A stretch of DNA of 64,000 nucleotides. Source: JBBRHH01 sp963788015 (lineage in GTDB: Bacteria; Planctomycetota; Phycisphaerae; Tepidisphaerales; Tepidisphaeraceae). Of this stretch, positions 15,990-25,892 are shown piece after piece. Each line of letters begins with the position of its first letter. Position 1 is the first letter of the stretch. A program made the translations under genes and the position numbers. The DNA lies in the NCBI GenBank assembly GCA_963788015.1, contig CAWBEY010000012.1:62001-126000 (forward strand), in the 5' to 3' direction. The notes below the pieces were generated by a model that was given only the letters and a program-made list of their open reading frames with translations, was not told the origin of the DNA and made no database searches.

Positions 15990-16993
15990 CAGTGATGCCA
16001 GCCGCAACTACTGCACAGGAGGTTCCTCTGAAGTCGCACCGCCGGAAGCCGCCCCAGACGCCGCCTCCTCTTCTCCAGAACTCGCCACATCGTCCACAGC
16101 CTCAGCGCCTCCTCCCCCTCTTCCTCCTCCGGCGTCATCGACCGCAGCACGTCCACCGCGGAACTCTGTCGCGCAACCGCCGCCGCTTTCCCCTTCCCGC
16201 CCTTCGCTTTCGGCAGCGCCGGCTCCTTGCGCTCCTTGGGCTTATTGATCGCCATATCCGGCGGCAGATCGTCCGGGATATACAACAGCCGCCGGCAGTT
16301 CGGGCACGGCATCGGCTCATCCCGCGCGTGCAGCTTGTTGTACATGTCCGCCACCAGATCCATGTGGCACGCCATGCACACATACTCCTCGCGGCGTCGA
16401 TCCGGCTTGCCGATGGCCGCCATCGTCTCCCCCTCATACCGATCCGCCATCCGCTCATACAGTTCCATCGCGCGGGGGGACACTGGCTTGGCGGCCGCGT
16501 CCCGAATCGGCTTCAAACGATCAATCTCCGCCTGCAACTCCGCCAGCTTCGACGCCAACTGCTGCTTGGTCACCGCGTTTTTCTGCTGCTCTGCCTCCAA
16601 CTGCGCCTGCAGGTCCTTCACCTCCGCCTGCTGCGTCTCCACCACCTCCATCGCCTTCAGCGACTCATCCTCGCTCTTGCCCTTGTCGATCTTCTCGGAA
16701 CTAATCTCCGTCAAAAACGCCTGATATTCCTTGTGGTTCTTGGCCGTCTGCTGCTGGGTTCGCAGCCGCTCGATGCGCTCATCCCGCGACCGCACGTCCA
16801 GATCCAGCTGCGCCGCCTGCGACTGCGACTCCCGCAGCCGCGTCGAAGCCAGCTTCAATTGCTCGCTCAGATTGGCGATCTTCCCCTCCTGCACCCGCAC
16901 GCTTCGGTTGGCCGAGTCATACCGCCCCTGTGCGGTCCGGAGCTCTTGATCCGCTCGATACAGCTTCACCAGCGCGATATTGGTTGGACCCAT
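15989..16993 (-). CDS. Coiled-coil protein with C4 zinc ribbon (zf-RING_7/DUF164 type)
   Basis: About 334 residues from ATG 16993 (MGPTNIALVKLYRADQELRT), which has GAAGGA about 9 bases upstream. Residues ~10-190 form a long coiled coil with heptad-like charged and glutamine-rich sequence, including the conserved hinge TQQQTAKNHKEYQAFLTEI. This is followed by the zinc ribbon YVCMACHMDL ... PMPCPNCRRLLYI (two CxxC pairs). This arrangement is the zf-RING_7 family, structurally like Helicobacter HP0958 (FlgZ), a possible nucleic-acid-binding chaperone. A lysine-rich tail follows. It is encoded directly before the RNase H-like gene, a pairing that suggests a joint role in RNA metabolism. Confidence 0.85.
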   Translation of the reverse strand: MGPTNIALVKLYRADQELRTAQGRYDSANRSVRVQEGKIANLSEQLKLASTRLRESQSQAAQLDLDVRSRDERIERLRTQQQTAKNHKEYQAFLTEISSEKIDKGKSEDESLKAMEVVETQQAEVKDLQAQLEAEQQKNAVTKQQLASKLAELQAEIDRLKPIRDAAAKPVSPRAMELYERMADRYEGETMAAIGKPDRRREEYVCMACHMDLVADMYNKLHARDEPMPCPNCRRLLYIPDDLPPDMAINKPKERKEPALPKAKGGKGKAAAVARQSSAVDVLRSMTPEEEEGEEALRLWTMWRVLEKRRRRLGRLPAVRLQRNLLCSSCGWHH

Positions 16994-17185
16994 GCTGACT
17001 TCCTTCAGTGCCTTCGCCCCAAACCCGCCCACTGCGCCAACGGCCGTCGCGGGAAAGTGGCAAACCATTTATTATGCGGATTCATCGCCGATTGAAAAGG
17101 GGGCCGCTCCTTCATCTCACTTTCGCACCCGCCACAACCAGCCCCATCTCCAGTATCATCTGGCCAGATCATTCACCGATCCACC

Positions 17186-19599
17186 ATGCCCACCCGCCCC
17201 AAACATCTCGCCATCTCTCTCGCCGCCGTCGTCTTTGTCGCACTGATCCTCGCCTCCCCGCGCCTCTGGAAACATCTCAACCACCCCGAGCCCCTCCCCC
17301 TTCCGCCAACCACCCACCCCGCAACCAATCCCACCACCCGCCGCCTCGCCACCAAACCTGCCGCCACCCGGCCATCCCTCACCTACCTCGACATCGTCCG
17401 CCAGGCCATTCCCGCCATGCCCGCCACCCGCCCGTTTGACGTCCCCGTCGATCTGCGCGACGGCGCCCACATCATCCTCCATCAGCCCGTCTATCTCGAC
17501 CGCGACCACGCTGAGCTTTGGATCACCCACCCCGCCGCCGATCCCACTCCCGCCGTCCTCCTCCGCGCGCAACCGAATCCATGCATCTCACCCGCGAGCG
17601 CATCGCCTTCGTCCACTGGACCTCCGACGCCAGTCAGCCTCTCCTCCAGCTCATCGTCGGTCAACCCGGCGCATACGAAATCGTCGATATCCACGGCCGC
17701 CGCCCCCTCCCCGATCCTCACCACTTCCAATGGGCCGACGCCCGCACCTGGCCCGCCACCGGCCAGATCATCGTCCCCACCTCCAACGGCCTCTCCATCC
17801 TCGACCTTTCCGATCCCATCAAAGAAACCGCCTCCCCTCCACTCATCGAAAGCGACTCCACCACCCGTCCCTCCCAACACGGCCCCGTCCAATGGCTCTA
17901 CGACAAACGAGGCCTCCTCGCCTGGATCCCGCCCGATCACAACCTGGCCGCCAGCAAAGGCGCCCTCCGCTTTGTCGAAGGCAAATGGCATCGCCTCGGC
18001 GAAGAACACGATTTTCCTTCCAACATCCTGCACCTCATCCCCATGGAAGATGGCAGCGTCCTCCAGATCCTCGCCGGCCACGACGGCGCTGTCACCTTTC
18101 ACGTCGCCTCCCTCGATCCCGCAAATGTCGATGAAGACAAGATCAACGCCCTCGTCGATCAACTCAGCGCCGCCGACGAAGCCGACCGCGACAAAGCCTA
18201 CATCGAGCTCACCCGCTACGGCCCCGGCTCCTGGCCGGTCATCCGCAAAATCATGGACGATCAAGTCGCTGAGACCAAGATCCGTCTCCAGGAACTTCTC
18301 AACAGCCAGCTCGCTCCCACCCTCGGCGGCATGACCCTCGTTGATGGGAAAATGCGCCTCGTCGGCCGCTACCCCGACCGCGGCGTCCTCTTCCACGCCC
18401 CGCGCGGCGTCAGCATCCCTCATGGTCCCGACCGCACCCCACACGTCGTCTGGCCAGCCTGGATCTGGATTCATCCCGGCGAGGCTATCCAAACCCTCGA
18501 CGAGCGCCGCGTCCACGATCTCGATGCGGCCAAAGATTTCCCGTTCTTCGACCGCGATGATTGGATCGTCGTCAACGCCGACCGCGGCCCCGAACTTCTC
18601 GTCGGCCCCGTCCTCACCCCCCTTCTCCACAAATCCGAGCTCGAATTCCGCACCCCCATCGGCAGCGACCGCCGTGGCCGCTGGATCTTCAAAAACGCCG
18701 CCCCTGCCGCCTGGGCGTCGGCCGCCACCGATGCCGACGCCACATTAATCCTTGACCCCACCCTCCCCGACGTCACCCCGCGCCTCCCCGTCTACCGCAT
18801 CCACGACGACGAAGGCACCATCGGCTGGAACAAAGACAACTGGCCCGTCCGCAAAGCCGGCGGCGCCTGGGCCCTCGAAGCCGACCGCTCGCGCACGATG
18901 AATGACAACGAACCCGTCTACACCCGCCCCGACGAAATCCCCGCTGTCATCGATCCCTCCGCCCAACCCGCAACCCAACCGTCAACCACCCAATTCACGG
19001 ATCAACCCACCACCTCCCCCTCCACACCCCCAACCCTCGCCACCACGCACCCCGCCTCCACTCAACCGACCACCGCCACCCCCACCGCATTCCCAACCCT
19101 CGCAACGACCACCCTCGCCACGCAGCCCGCCTCCACTCAACCCACCACCACCCCCCTTTCACCCGAAGTTGATCTTGGCCCCCTCCTCCTCATCGACCCC
19201 GCCGGCAACCGCTACTACGACGGCCAAAAAACCCTCACCCTCCGCACCCGCCAAGGCATGCAAACCATCTGGCCACTCCCCGAAGACGCCCAGGGCACTC
19301 TCCCCCCAACACTCATCCAAACCAAAGACGGCCTCCTCTTCCTCTTCAACGCCCCCGGCCGCGTCCTCCGCCTCCGCCCCACCCCCGCCGCCCCCGACCC
19401 CTTCACGCTCGAAGCCACCTTCACCCACAAAATCCCCAACACCGATCACCCCACCCGCATCTGGCTCGACCCCGCCGGCCGAATCATCATCGCCCACGAC
19501 ACCCACAACCTGGCCATCCTCTTCCCCCAAGGCACCATCCCCCGCCCCATCAAACTCTTAATGCCCGCCTCAGAACAAGACGACGAAGAAACCCCCTAA
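17186..19599 (+). CDS. Secreted or membrane-anchored protein of unknown function (one frameshift)
   Basis: About 804 residues. An N-terminal signal anchor (HLAISLAAVVFVALILASPR) is followed by a proline/threonine-rich stretch, a domain with repeated 'LL-D' and 'LIDPAGN-YYDG' style strands that reads like a beta-propeller, a short helical insert (NALVDQLSAADEADRDKAYI), and a long Thr/Pro/Ala/Gln-rich linker at about residues 590-660. The helical insert resembles the spacer HEAT-type segments seen in other planctomycete proteins. One break near 17575 separates the signal region from the rest. I do not recognise the family. It probably works outside the cytoplasmic membrane. No partner is apparent in the flanks. 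Confidence 0.6.
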
Positions 19600-19766
19600 A
19601 GCCTCCCCTCTCCAAGTCTTTTCCCCTCTCCCTCCCGTTCCCCCTCTCTCTATGCCCCCCCTCCCCTCTTTCCCCCTCTCTCTATGCCCCCTCTCCCCTC
19701 TTTCCCTCTCTCTATGCCCCTCTCCCCCTCTTTCCCTCTCTATATGCCCCCCTCTCTCCTCTTTCC
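19600..19766. repeat. Low-complexity tandem repeat (CCCCTCTCTCTATGCC type)
   Basis: Between the unknown secreted protein and the PAP2 gene the sequence is almost purely C/T, with four to five degenerate copies of a ~30-base unit of the form CCCTCTTTCCCTCTCTCTATG. No gene is visible in it. Confidence 0.75.
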
Positions 19767-19792
19767 CCCTCTCCCGGTACTCCGGGAGAGGG
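19767..19792. terminator. Perfect 11-bp hairpin, possible bidirectional terminator
   Basis: CCCTCTCCCGG-TACT-CCGGGAGAGGG forms a perfect 11-bp stem with a 4-base loop. It lies between two convergent genes (17186-19599 and 19917-20672). There is no T-run, so it may be a dispersed hairpin element rather than a classical intrinsic terminator. The phrase that follows (GTCGGGGTGAGGG) is a recurrent companion of such hairpins in many bacteria. Confidence 0.5.
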
Positions 19793-19916
19793 TCGGGGTG
19801 AGGGCTCTTCCGTATCCCCCAAAGGCTCCGGCTCGTTCCGCATCGACGTTTATCAGCCGTCGTAGGTGTCCGACTCGCCGGACCTCCATCGCCTGCGACA
19901 GTACTACGTCCGCCAT

Positions 19917-20672
19917 CTACGCCGTCGCCTGGCGGTCCCCCGCCTCCTCCACATCCCGCTCCACCCGCCCGCGCCGCTGCAGATACCGCGCCGCCAGCCA
20001 GCACAGCAGCGCCCACACCAGCCCCGCCGTCCACCCCGCCAGAACATCCGTCGGATAATGCACCCCCATATAAACCCGGCTCACTCCCACCAGAAAACTC
20101 AGCATCACCGCCACCGATACAAAATAAATCTTCAGCGAGCGATGTGGCGTAAACCGCGACAACAGCGCCCCCAGCGTCAGATATACCGTGGCCGACAACA
20201 TCGAATGCCCCGACGGAAAACTGCTGGTATACACCAGCGACAAATGCGGCACGATCTCAGGCCGAGGCCGATCCACCAGATGCTTCAGCACCACGCTGAT
20301 CACCAACCCCCCCACCGTCGCAATCCCCACAAACGCCGCCGATCCAAACTTGCGCTGCAGCAACAGAAATCCCACCACCGCCAGCGTCACCAGCGACAGC
20401 ACCGCCACCCCGCCCAGCGCCGTCAAGTCCCTCCCCACCTCCGCCAGCAGCGGCGGCCCAATCGTCTTGCTCGGATCGTCTTTCTGCCGAAGCGCCCGCA
20501 CCGCCCATTCATCAAACCGCTGCGTCTTGTTGTCCTGCACCTGATCCGCAATCTCCACAAACGCCCAGCTTCCCCCAACAACCAGCAGACATGCCACAAG
20601 CACAAGATTGACGTGCCCGCCCATGAACTCAAGGAACCGGTGGAAACGGGAGCTGAGGTGCGGTCTGTTCAC
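19917..20672 (-). CDS. PAP2-family membrane phosphatase
   Basis: 251 residues with six hydrophobic helices and the three phosphatase motifs: KHLVDRPRP, SFPSGHS and SRVYMGVHYPTDVLAG. This is the set found in lipid phosphatases such as undecaprenyl-pyrophosphate or phosphatidylglycerophosphate phosphatases of the inner membrane; the exact lipid substrate cannot be decided. The longer N-terminal half (DEWAVRALRQKDDPSKTIGP) is typical of PAP2 proteins of this size. The GTG at 20672 is preceded by TATATT with a 6-base gap, so translation is probably leaderless. Intact. It is followed upstream by recG in the same direction. Confidence 0.92.
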   Translation of the reverse strand: MNRPHLSSRFHRFLEFMGGHVNLVLVACLLVVGGSWAFVEIADQVQDNKTQRFDEWAVRALRQKDDPSKTIGPPLLAEVGRDLTALGGVAVLSLVTLAVVGFLLLQRKFGSAAFVGIATVGGLVISVVLKHLVDRPRPEIVPHLSLVYTSSFPSGHSMLSATVYLTLGALLSRFTPHRSLKIYFVSVAVMLSFLVGVSRVYMGVHYPTDVLAGWTAGLVWALLCWLAARYLQRRGRVERDVEEAGDRQATA

Positions 20673-20678
20673 TCAGGC

Positions 20679-20684
20679 AATATA
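20679..20684 (-). promoter_or_regulatory. -10-like TATATT, leaderless start of PAP2 gene
   Basis: TATATT on the minus strand ends 6 bases before the GTG start at 20672. Confidence 0.45.
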
Positions 20685-20700
20685 GCAGGCAACGCGCCTT

Positions 20701-22795
20701 TCACCCGACCTGCGCCAGCGGCAAACTGTCCCCAAACTGCTTCGCCAGCGCCTCCCGCAGCACCTTGTGCGATGCCTGCGACAAATTCGGATCGTCCCCC
20801 AGAAGCGCAATCGCATCTTCCTTCGCCTGCCCAAGCAACTCCAACTCCTGCGTAATGTCGGCCAACTTAAACCCCGGCAGCCCATGCTGCCGCGTCCCAA
20901 AAAAGTCCCCCGGCCCCCGGATTCGCAAATCCGTCTCGGCAATCTTAAACCCATCGTTGGTCCGCGTCATCGCCTTCAGCCGCGCATCCGCCTCTTCATT
21001 CATCGCATCGCCAATCAGCAGGCAATGCGAAAGTTCGCTCCCGCGCCCACGCGTCCGCGAAGCTGGTGAAGCTGCGACAAGCCAAACCGGTCTGCATTCT
21101 CAATCACCATCACCGTCGCGTTGGCCACGTCGATCCCCACCTCGATCACCGTCGTCGCCACCAGCACGTCCACCTCCCCCGCCCGAAACGCCGCCATCGT
21201 CTGCTGCTTCTCCGCGGTACTCATCTGCCCGTGCAAAATCGACAGCCGCAGGCCGCGCAACGGCCCATTGCCCAACCGTTCGTGCTCCGTTACCACCGAC
21301 TTCACTTCCTCCATCCCATCATCCTCAATCTGCGGCATCACAATGTACGCCTGCCGTCCCATCTCCACCTGCGACCGCACAAACCCATACGCCTCATCCG
21401 CCTGGTTCGACCGCAGCCATCGCGTCCTGATCGGCTGACGCCCCGGCGGAAGCTCATCAATCACGCTCACGTCAAAATCCGCAAAAAACGACAGCGCCAG
21501 CGTTCTCGGGATCGGCGTCGCCGTCATCACCAGATAATGCGGCGAATACCCCTTCGACTTCAACACCGCCCGCTGCCGCACCCCAAGCTTGTGCTGCTCA
21601 TCCACCACCACCAGCCCCAGATTCGCAAAATCAATGTCCTCCTGAATCAGCGACTGCGTACCCACCGCCAGATGAATCGTCCCATCCGCAAGCCGCTTCG
21701 CCAGCGCCCCTTGCTCTCCCGCCGCGTGCGGCTGGTAAACAGCTCGATGCTCACCGACGAATCCCGCAGCAAATTTGTCAGCGTCAAATAATGCTGCTCC
21801 GCCAGCACCTCCGTCGGCGCCAACAGCGCCGCCTGCATCTTGTTGGCCACCGCCACCAGCATCCCATACACCGCAACACTCGTCTTGCCGCTCCCGACAT
21901 CCCCCTGCAAAAGCCGGTTCATCGGCTCCGCCGCTCTGCATGTCCTTCACGATCTCGTAAATCGTCCGGCTCTGCGCCACCCGTCAGTGCAAAAGCAAAA
22001 CGCCGCCGAATCCGCTCGTCCAGCAGCTTGTCGATCCGCATCGTCGGCGCACTCATCCGCCCGGCGCGAAAACGCTTCGACAGCCCCAGCCCAAGCTGCA
22101 GCAGCATCAGCTCGTCATACACAATCCGCCGCCGCGCCCGCTGCGCCTCCCGCCGATTACCCGGCCGATGAATCGCCCGATACGCTTCCGCCCGCCCCAT
22201 CAGCGATCGCCGCAGCAAAATCGCCGGCTCAAACCACTCCTCGACTTCCGCAACGGCAGCCTCCAGATGATCCCCAATCAGCCCCTCAATAAACTTGCTG
22301 CTGATCTTCGCTCCCGCGGCATATATCGCCCGCAGCCGATCCTCCCCCACACTCTCTGCCTCCGGCTCAATCACCTCCCACATCGGCTGAACCATCTGCG
22401 GAATGTTCCCCCGAAACTTCACCGCCCCCTGCACCCGCAATATCAGCCCCGGCCGAATCTTCCCCCGCAGCCACGACGCATTAAACCAGCACAACGCCAG
22501 CCGCGCCCCCCCATCCGCCAGCGTCGCCTCAAACCGTGGCCGGCCGCGCCCACCCACATAATCCACCGCCACCACCTCCCCCCGCGCAATCTGCACCCCC
22601 ACGCCATTAAGCTCCCCAATCGGCCGCTCCGCGCTCTCAAGCTGATAATCCCGTGGAAAATACTCCAGCAAATCCCGCAACGTCCCCACCCCCCGCGCGC
22701 AGTTCCTTCGCCCGCGTCGGCCCAACCCCGTCCAGAGTCTCCACCCGCCGGGCCAGGACTGCTTCAGATTTTACCGGCGCCTTAACCTCGCTCAT
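20701..22795 (-). CDS. recG: ATP-dependent DNA helicase RecG (about five frameshifts)
   Basis: Branch-migrating helicase that processes stalled forks and Holliday junctions. The order is complete: N-terminal VETLDGVGPTRAKELRA (helix-hairpin-helix entry), wedge/OB domain (LADGGARLALCWFNASWLRG), Walker A GDVGSGKTSVA, motif II DEQHKLGVRQRA, motif III TATPIPRTLALS, motifs IV-VI (LHGQMSTAEKQQTM, ATTVIEVGIDVANATVM, QLHQLRGRVG) and the C-terminal RIRGPGDFFGTRQHGLPGF. Breaks lie near 22690 (in a G-run), 21975, 21920, 21722 and 21030. Joined, it is about 698 residues, normal for RecG. The ATG at 22795 has TAGAAT 9 bases upstream, so it is probably leaderless. Frameshifts are most likely sequence errors. 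Confidence 0.92.
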
Positions 22796-22804
22796 CGACC
22801 CGGC

Positions 22805-22810
22805 ATTCTA
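22805..22810 (-). promoter_or_regulatory. -10-like TAGAAT, leaderless start of recG
   Basis: TAGAAT on the minus strand ends 9 bases before the recG ATG at 22795. Confidence 0.45.
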
Positions 22811-22856
22811 CGCGCCCAGCGGCCCAAGCTCACGCCGCACGGTGCCGCCTGAAAGC

Positions 22857-22885
22857 TTGCCCCCGCCCTTCACGACACCTACAAA
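22857..22885 (+). promoter_or_regulatory. Promoter of putA
   Basis: TTGCCC (22857-22862), 17-base spacer, TACAAA (22880-22885), ending 8 bases before the ATG at 22894. It suggests a leaderless transcript, although a weak AGTAGG precedes the ATG as well. Confidence 0.45.
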
Positions 22886-22893
22886 GTAGTAGG

Positions 22894-25875
22894 ATGCCCG
22901 CGATCGTTGAAGACGTTGAAACTTCTACCCGGCGAATTGGTCACGAGCTATTTGCCCGGGTCCGGGAGCACCCGCCTCATCTTTCACCCACCCAGTGGCT
23001 CGACGAGCGGCTCATGGACTGGGGCATGCGCGACGAGCACCTCAAGGCCCACTTGTTCCGCTTCATCGACGTCCTGCCCGGCCTCACCTCCCCCGCCCAG
23101 GTCCTCGAACATCTGCGCGAATACTCGGGCAAGGTGAATGACCGCCTGCCCATTCTTATCCGCGCCGCCCTCACCCTCCTCCCCCACGACGGCGTGCTCG
23201 GCTCGTGGATCGCCAACCTCACCCGCCTCAACACGCGCCGACTCGCCAGGCGCTTCATTGCCGCCGACGATCTGCCCGGCGCGATCGATGTCATCACCAG
23301 CCTCAAACGCCATCACCAGGACTTCACCATCGACCTCCTGGGTGAGGCCGTCCTCTCCCAGGCCGAGGCCCTGCAGTATCAGCAATCCTACCTGCGGGTG
23401 ATCGAAGGCCTCACCCAGCACGCCCTGTCCGCCCACCGCCTCCTGCCCGGCGCGGTCAACGTCTCCATCAAGCTCTCCTCCCTCTACAGCCAGTTCGACC
23501 CCATCGCCCCCGAACAAACCAGCGCCGCCGTGCGCGAGCGCCTCCGCCCCATCCTCCTCCTCGCCCGCCAGCGCGGTGCCTTCGTCAACATCGACATGGA
23601 GCAATACGCCTACAAAGATCTCACCCTCCGCATCTTCCGGGAAGTCTTCAGCGAGCCCGAGTTTCGCGCTTGGAAAGACATCGGCATCGCCATGCAGGCC
23701 TACCTCCGCTCCACGGCCGACGATCTCCAAATGCTCCACGCCTGGGTAACCCAGCGCGGCACGCCCATCACCGTCCGTCTGGTGAAAGGCGCCTACTGGG
23801 ACTTCGAAACCGTCAACGCCGCCCAGAACAACTGGCCAATCCCCGTCTTCACCCGCAAGCCCGACACCGACGCCAATTTCGAGCTCCTCACTACCTTCCT
23901 GATGCAGCGCCACGACCTGCTTCGCCCCGCCATCGCCAGCCACAACATCCGCAGCATCGCCCACGCGCTCGCCGAGGCCCGCCGCCTCAACCTCAGTCCC
24001 GGCCATTACGAGTTCCAGATGCTCTACGGCATGGCCGACCCCATCAAAACCGCTCTCGTCGCCATGGGCCAGCGCGTCCGCGTCTACACCCCCATGGGCC
24101 AGCTTCTGCCCGGCATGGCCTATCTGGTCCGCCGACTGCTCGAAAACACCTCCAACGAATCCTTCCTACGCGCCGGCTTTCACGAGCACGCACCCGAGGA
24201 GCAACTCCTGATGAACCCCATCACCGCCCCCATCTCGCGACACAATCCGACCGCCCGATCGAAAAATGGCAACGGCCACCCCATCCAGTTCCAAAACCAG
24301 CCCCTCTCCGACTTCAGCCGCGATGCGTCCCGCGCCGCCATGCAGACCGCCCTCGACTCTATCCAGCCACAACTCGGCCAAAACTATCCCCTCGTCATCG
24401 CCGGCCAGCGCATCCCCACCGATCGCTCGATTGACTCGGTAAATCCCTCCCACCAGAAACAAGTCGTCGGCCGTTCCGCCAGCGCCTCAGTCGATCACGT
24501 CCAAACCGCCGTCGCCGCCGCCGGCCAGGCCTTCCAAACCTGGCGCGACACCACCCCCGAACTCCGCGCCGCCACTCTCCATCGCGTCGCCGATCTGCTC
24601 CGCCAGCGCCGATATGAGCTGGCCGCCTGGGAAGTCCTCGAGTCCGGCAAACAATGGCGCGAAGCCGACGCCGACGTCGCCGAGGCCATCGACTTCTGCA
24701 ACTACTACGCCATCGAAATGCTCCGCCTGTTTCGCCCCCAGCACCACGACGTTCCCGGCGAAGAAAACGCTTACTTCTACGAGCCCCGCGGCGTCACCGT
24801 CGTCATCGCCCCCTGGAATTTCCCCCTCGCCATCCTCTGCGGCATGACCACCGCCGCCCTCGCCGCCGGAAACACGGTCGTCATGAAGCCCGCCGAGCAA
24901 TCCCCCGTCATCGCCGCCAAACTCATGGAAATTTTCGAAGAAGCCGGCCTCCCCCCCGGCGTCGTCAACTTCCTCCCAGGCATCGGTGAAGAAATCGGCC
25001 CCGCCCTCGTCCAGCATCCCGATGTCGAAATCATCGCCTTCACCGGATCAAGAGCCGTCGGCCTCGCCATCAACGAGCAGGCCTCCCGCACGCCCGCCGG
25101 CCAATCCCACGTCAAACGCGTCATCACCGAAATGGGCGGCAAAAACGCCATCATCATCGACGACGACGCCGACCTCGACGAAGCAGTTCTCGGCGTCGCC
25201 CACAGCGCCTTCGGCTACTCCGGCCAAAAATGCTCCGCCTGCTCCCGCGCCATCGTTCTCGAAGGCCTCTACGACACCTTCCTCAAACGCCTCGTCGAAG
25301 TCACCCGCTCTCTCAAAGTCGCCCCCGCCGACGATCCCTCCAGCTTCGTCGGCCCCGTCATCGACGCCGACGCCCAAAAACGCATCAACGACTACATCCA
25401 AATTGGCAAAAGCGAATCCACCCTCGCCTGCGCAGTCGACGTCGGTCCATTAGCTGAAGAAGGTTTCTTCGTCGGCCCCCACGTCTTCGCCGACGTCCCC
25501 CACACCGCCGCCATCGCCCGCGACGAAATCTTCGGCCCCGTCCTCGCCGTCATGAAAGCCAAGGACATGACCCAAGCCCTCGCCCTCGCCAACTCCACCC
25601 CCTACGCCCTCACCGGCGGCCTCTACTCCCGAAGCCCCCTCAACATCGCACGCGTCCGCCGCGAATTCCGCGTCGGCAATCTCTACATCAATCGCAAAAT
25701 CACCGGCGCCCTCGTCGATCGCCAACCCTTCGGCGGCTTCAAACTCTCCGGCGGCGGCACCAAGGCCGGCGGCCCCGATTACCTCCTCAACTTCGTCATC
25801 GCCCGCACCATCACCGAAAACACCCTCCGCCACGGCTTCGCCCCCGGCTCCCTCGAAACCCCCGCCGGCGAATAA
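22894..25875 (+). CDS. putA: Bifunctional proline dehydrogenase / pyrroline-5-carboxylate dehydrogenase
   Basis: Oxidises proline to glutamate in two steps, using FAD then NAD+. 993 residues, intact. The proline dehydrogenase barrel (about 130-430) shows AVNVSIKLSSLYSQFDP, GAFVNIDMEQYAYKDLT, ITVRLVKGAYWDFE and FQMLYGMADPIK. The aldehyde dehydrogenase half (about 490-980) shows APWNFPLAI, KPAEQSPVIA, catalytic E746 in TEMGGKNAII and catalytic C780 in SGQKCSAC. There is no N-terminal ribbon-helix-helix DNA-binding domain, so it is the enzyme-only type and should not repress its own gene. It stands alone between recG (divergent) and a surface-protein gene (convergent). Confidence 0.96.
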   Translation: MPAIVEDVETSTRRIGHELFARVREHPPHLSPTQWLDERLMDWGMRDEHLKAHLFRFIDVLPGLTSPAQVLEHLREYSGKVNDRLPILIRAALTLLPHDGVLGSWIANLTRLNTRRLARRFIAADDLPGAIDVITSLKRHHQDFTIDLLGEAVLSQAEALQYQQSYLRVIEGLTQHALSAHRLLPGAVNVSIKLSSLYSQFDPIAPEQTSAAVRERLRPILLLARQRGAFVNIDMEQYAYKDLTLRIFREVFSEPEFRAWKDIGIAMQAYLRSTADDLQMLHAWVTQRGTPITVRLVKGAYWDFETVNAAQNNWPIPVFTRKPDTDANFELLTTFLMQRHDLLRPAIASHNIRSIAHALAEARRLNLSPGHYEFQMLYGMADPIKTALVAMGQRVRVYTPMGQLLPGMAYLVRRLLENTSNESFLRAGFHEHAPEEQLLMNPITAPISRHNPTARSKNGNGHPIQFQNQPLSDFSRDASRAAMQTALDSIQPQLGQNYPLVIAGQRIPTDRSIDSVNPSHQKQVVGRSASASVDHVQTAVAAAGQAFQTWRDTTPELRAATLHRVADLLRQRRYELAAWEVLESGKQWREADADVAEAIDFCNYYAIEMLRLFRPQHHDVPGEENAYFYEPRGVTVVIAPWNFPLAILCGMTTAALAAGNTVVMKPAEQSPVIAAKLMEIFEEAGLPPGVVNFLPGIGEEIGPALVQHPDVEIIAFTGSRAVGLAINEQASRTPAGQSHVKRVITEMGGKNAIIIDDDADLDEAVLGVAHSAFGYSGQKCSACSRAIVLEGLYDTFLKRLVEVTRSLKVAPADDPSSFVGPVIDADAQKRINDYIQIGKSESTLACAVDVGPLAEEGFFVGPHVFADVPHTAAIARDEIFGPVLAVMKAKDMTQALALANSTPYALTGGLYSRSPLNIARVRREFRVGNLYINRKITGALVDRQPFGGFKLSGGGTKAGGPDYLLNFVIARTITENTLRHGFAPGSLETPAGE

Positions 25876-25892
25876 TGCCGGTGAATGAATCC

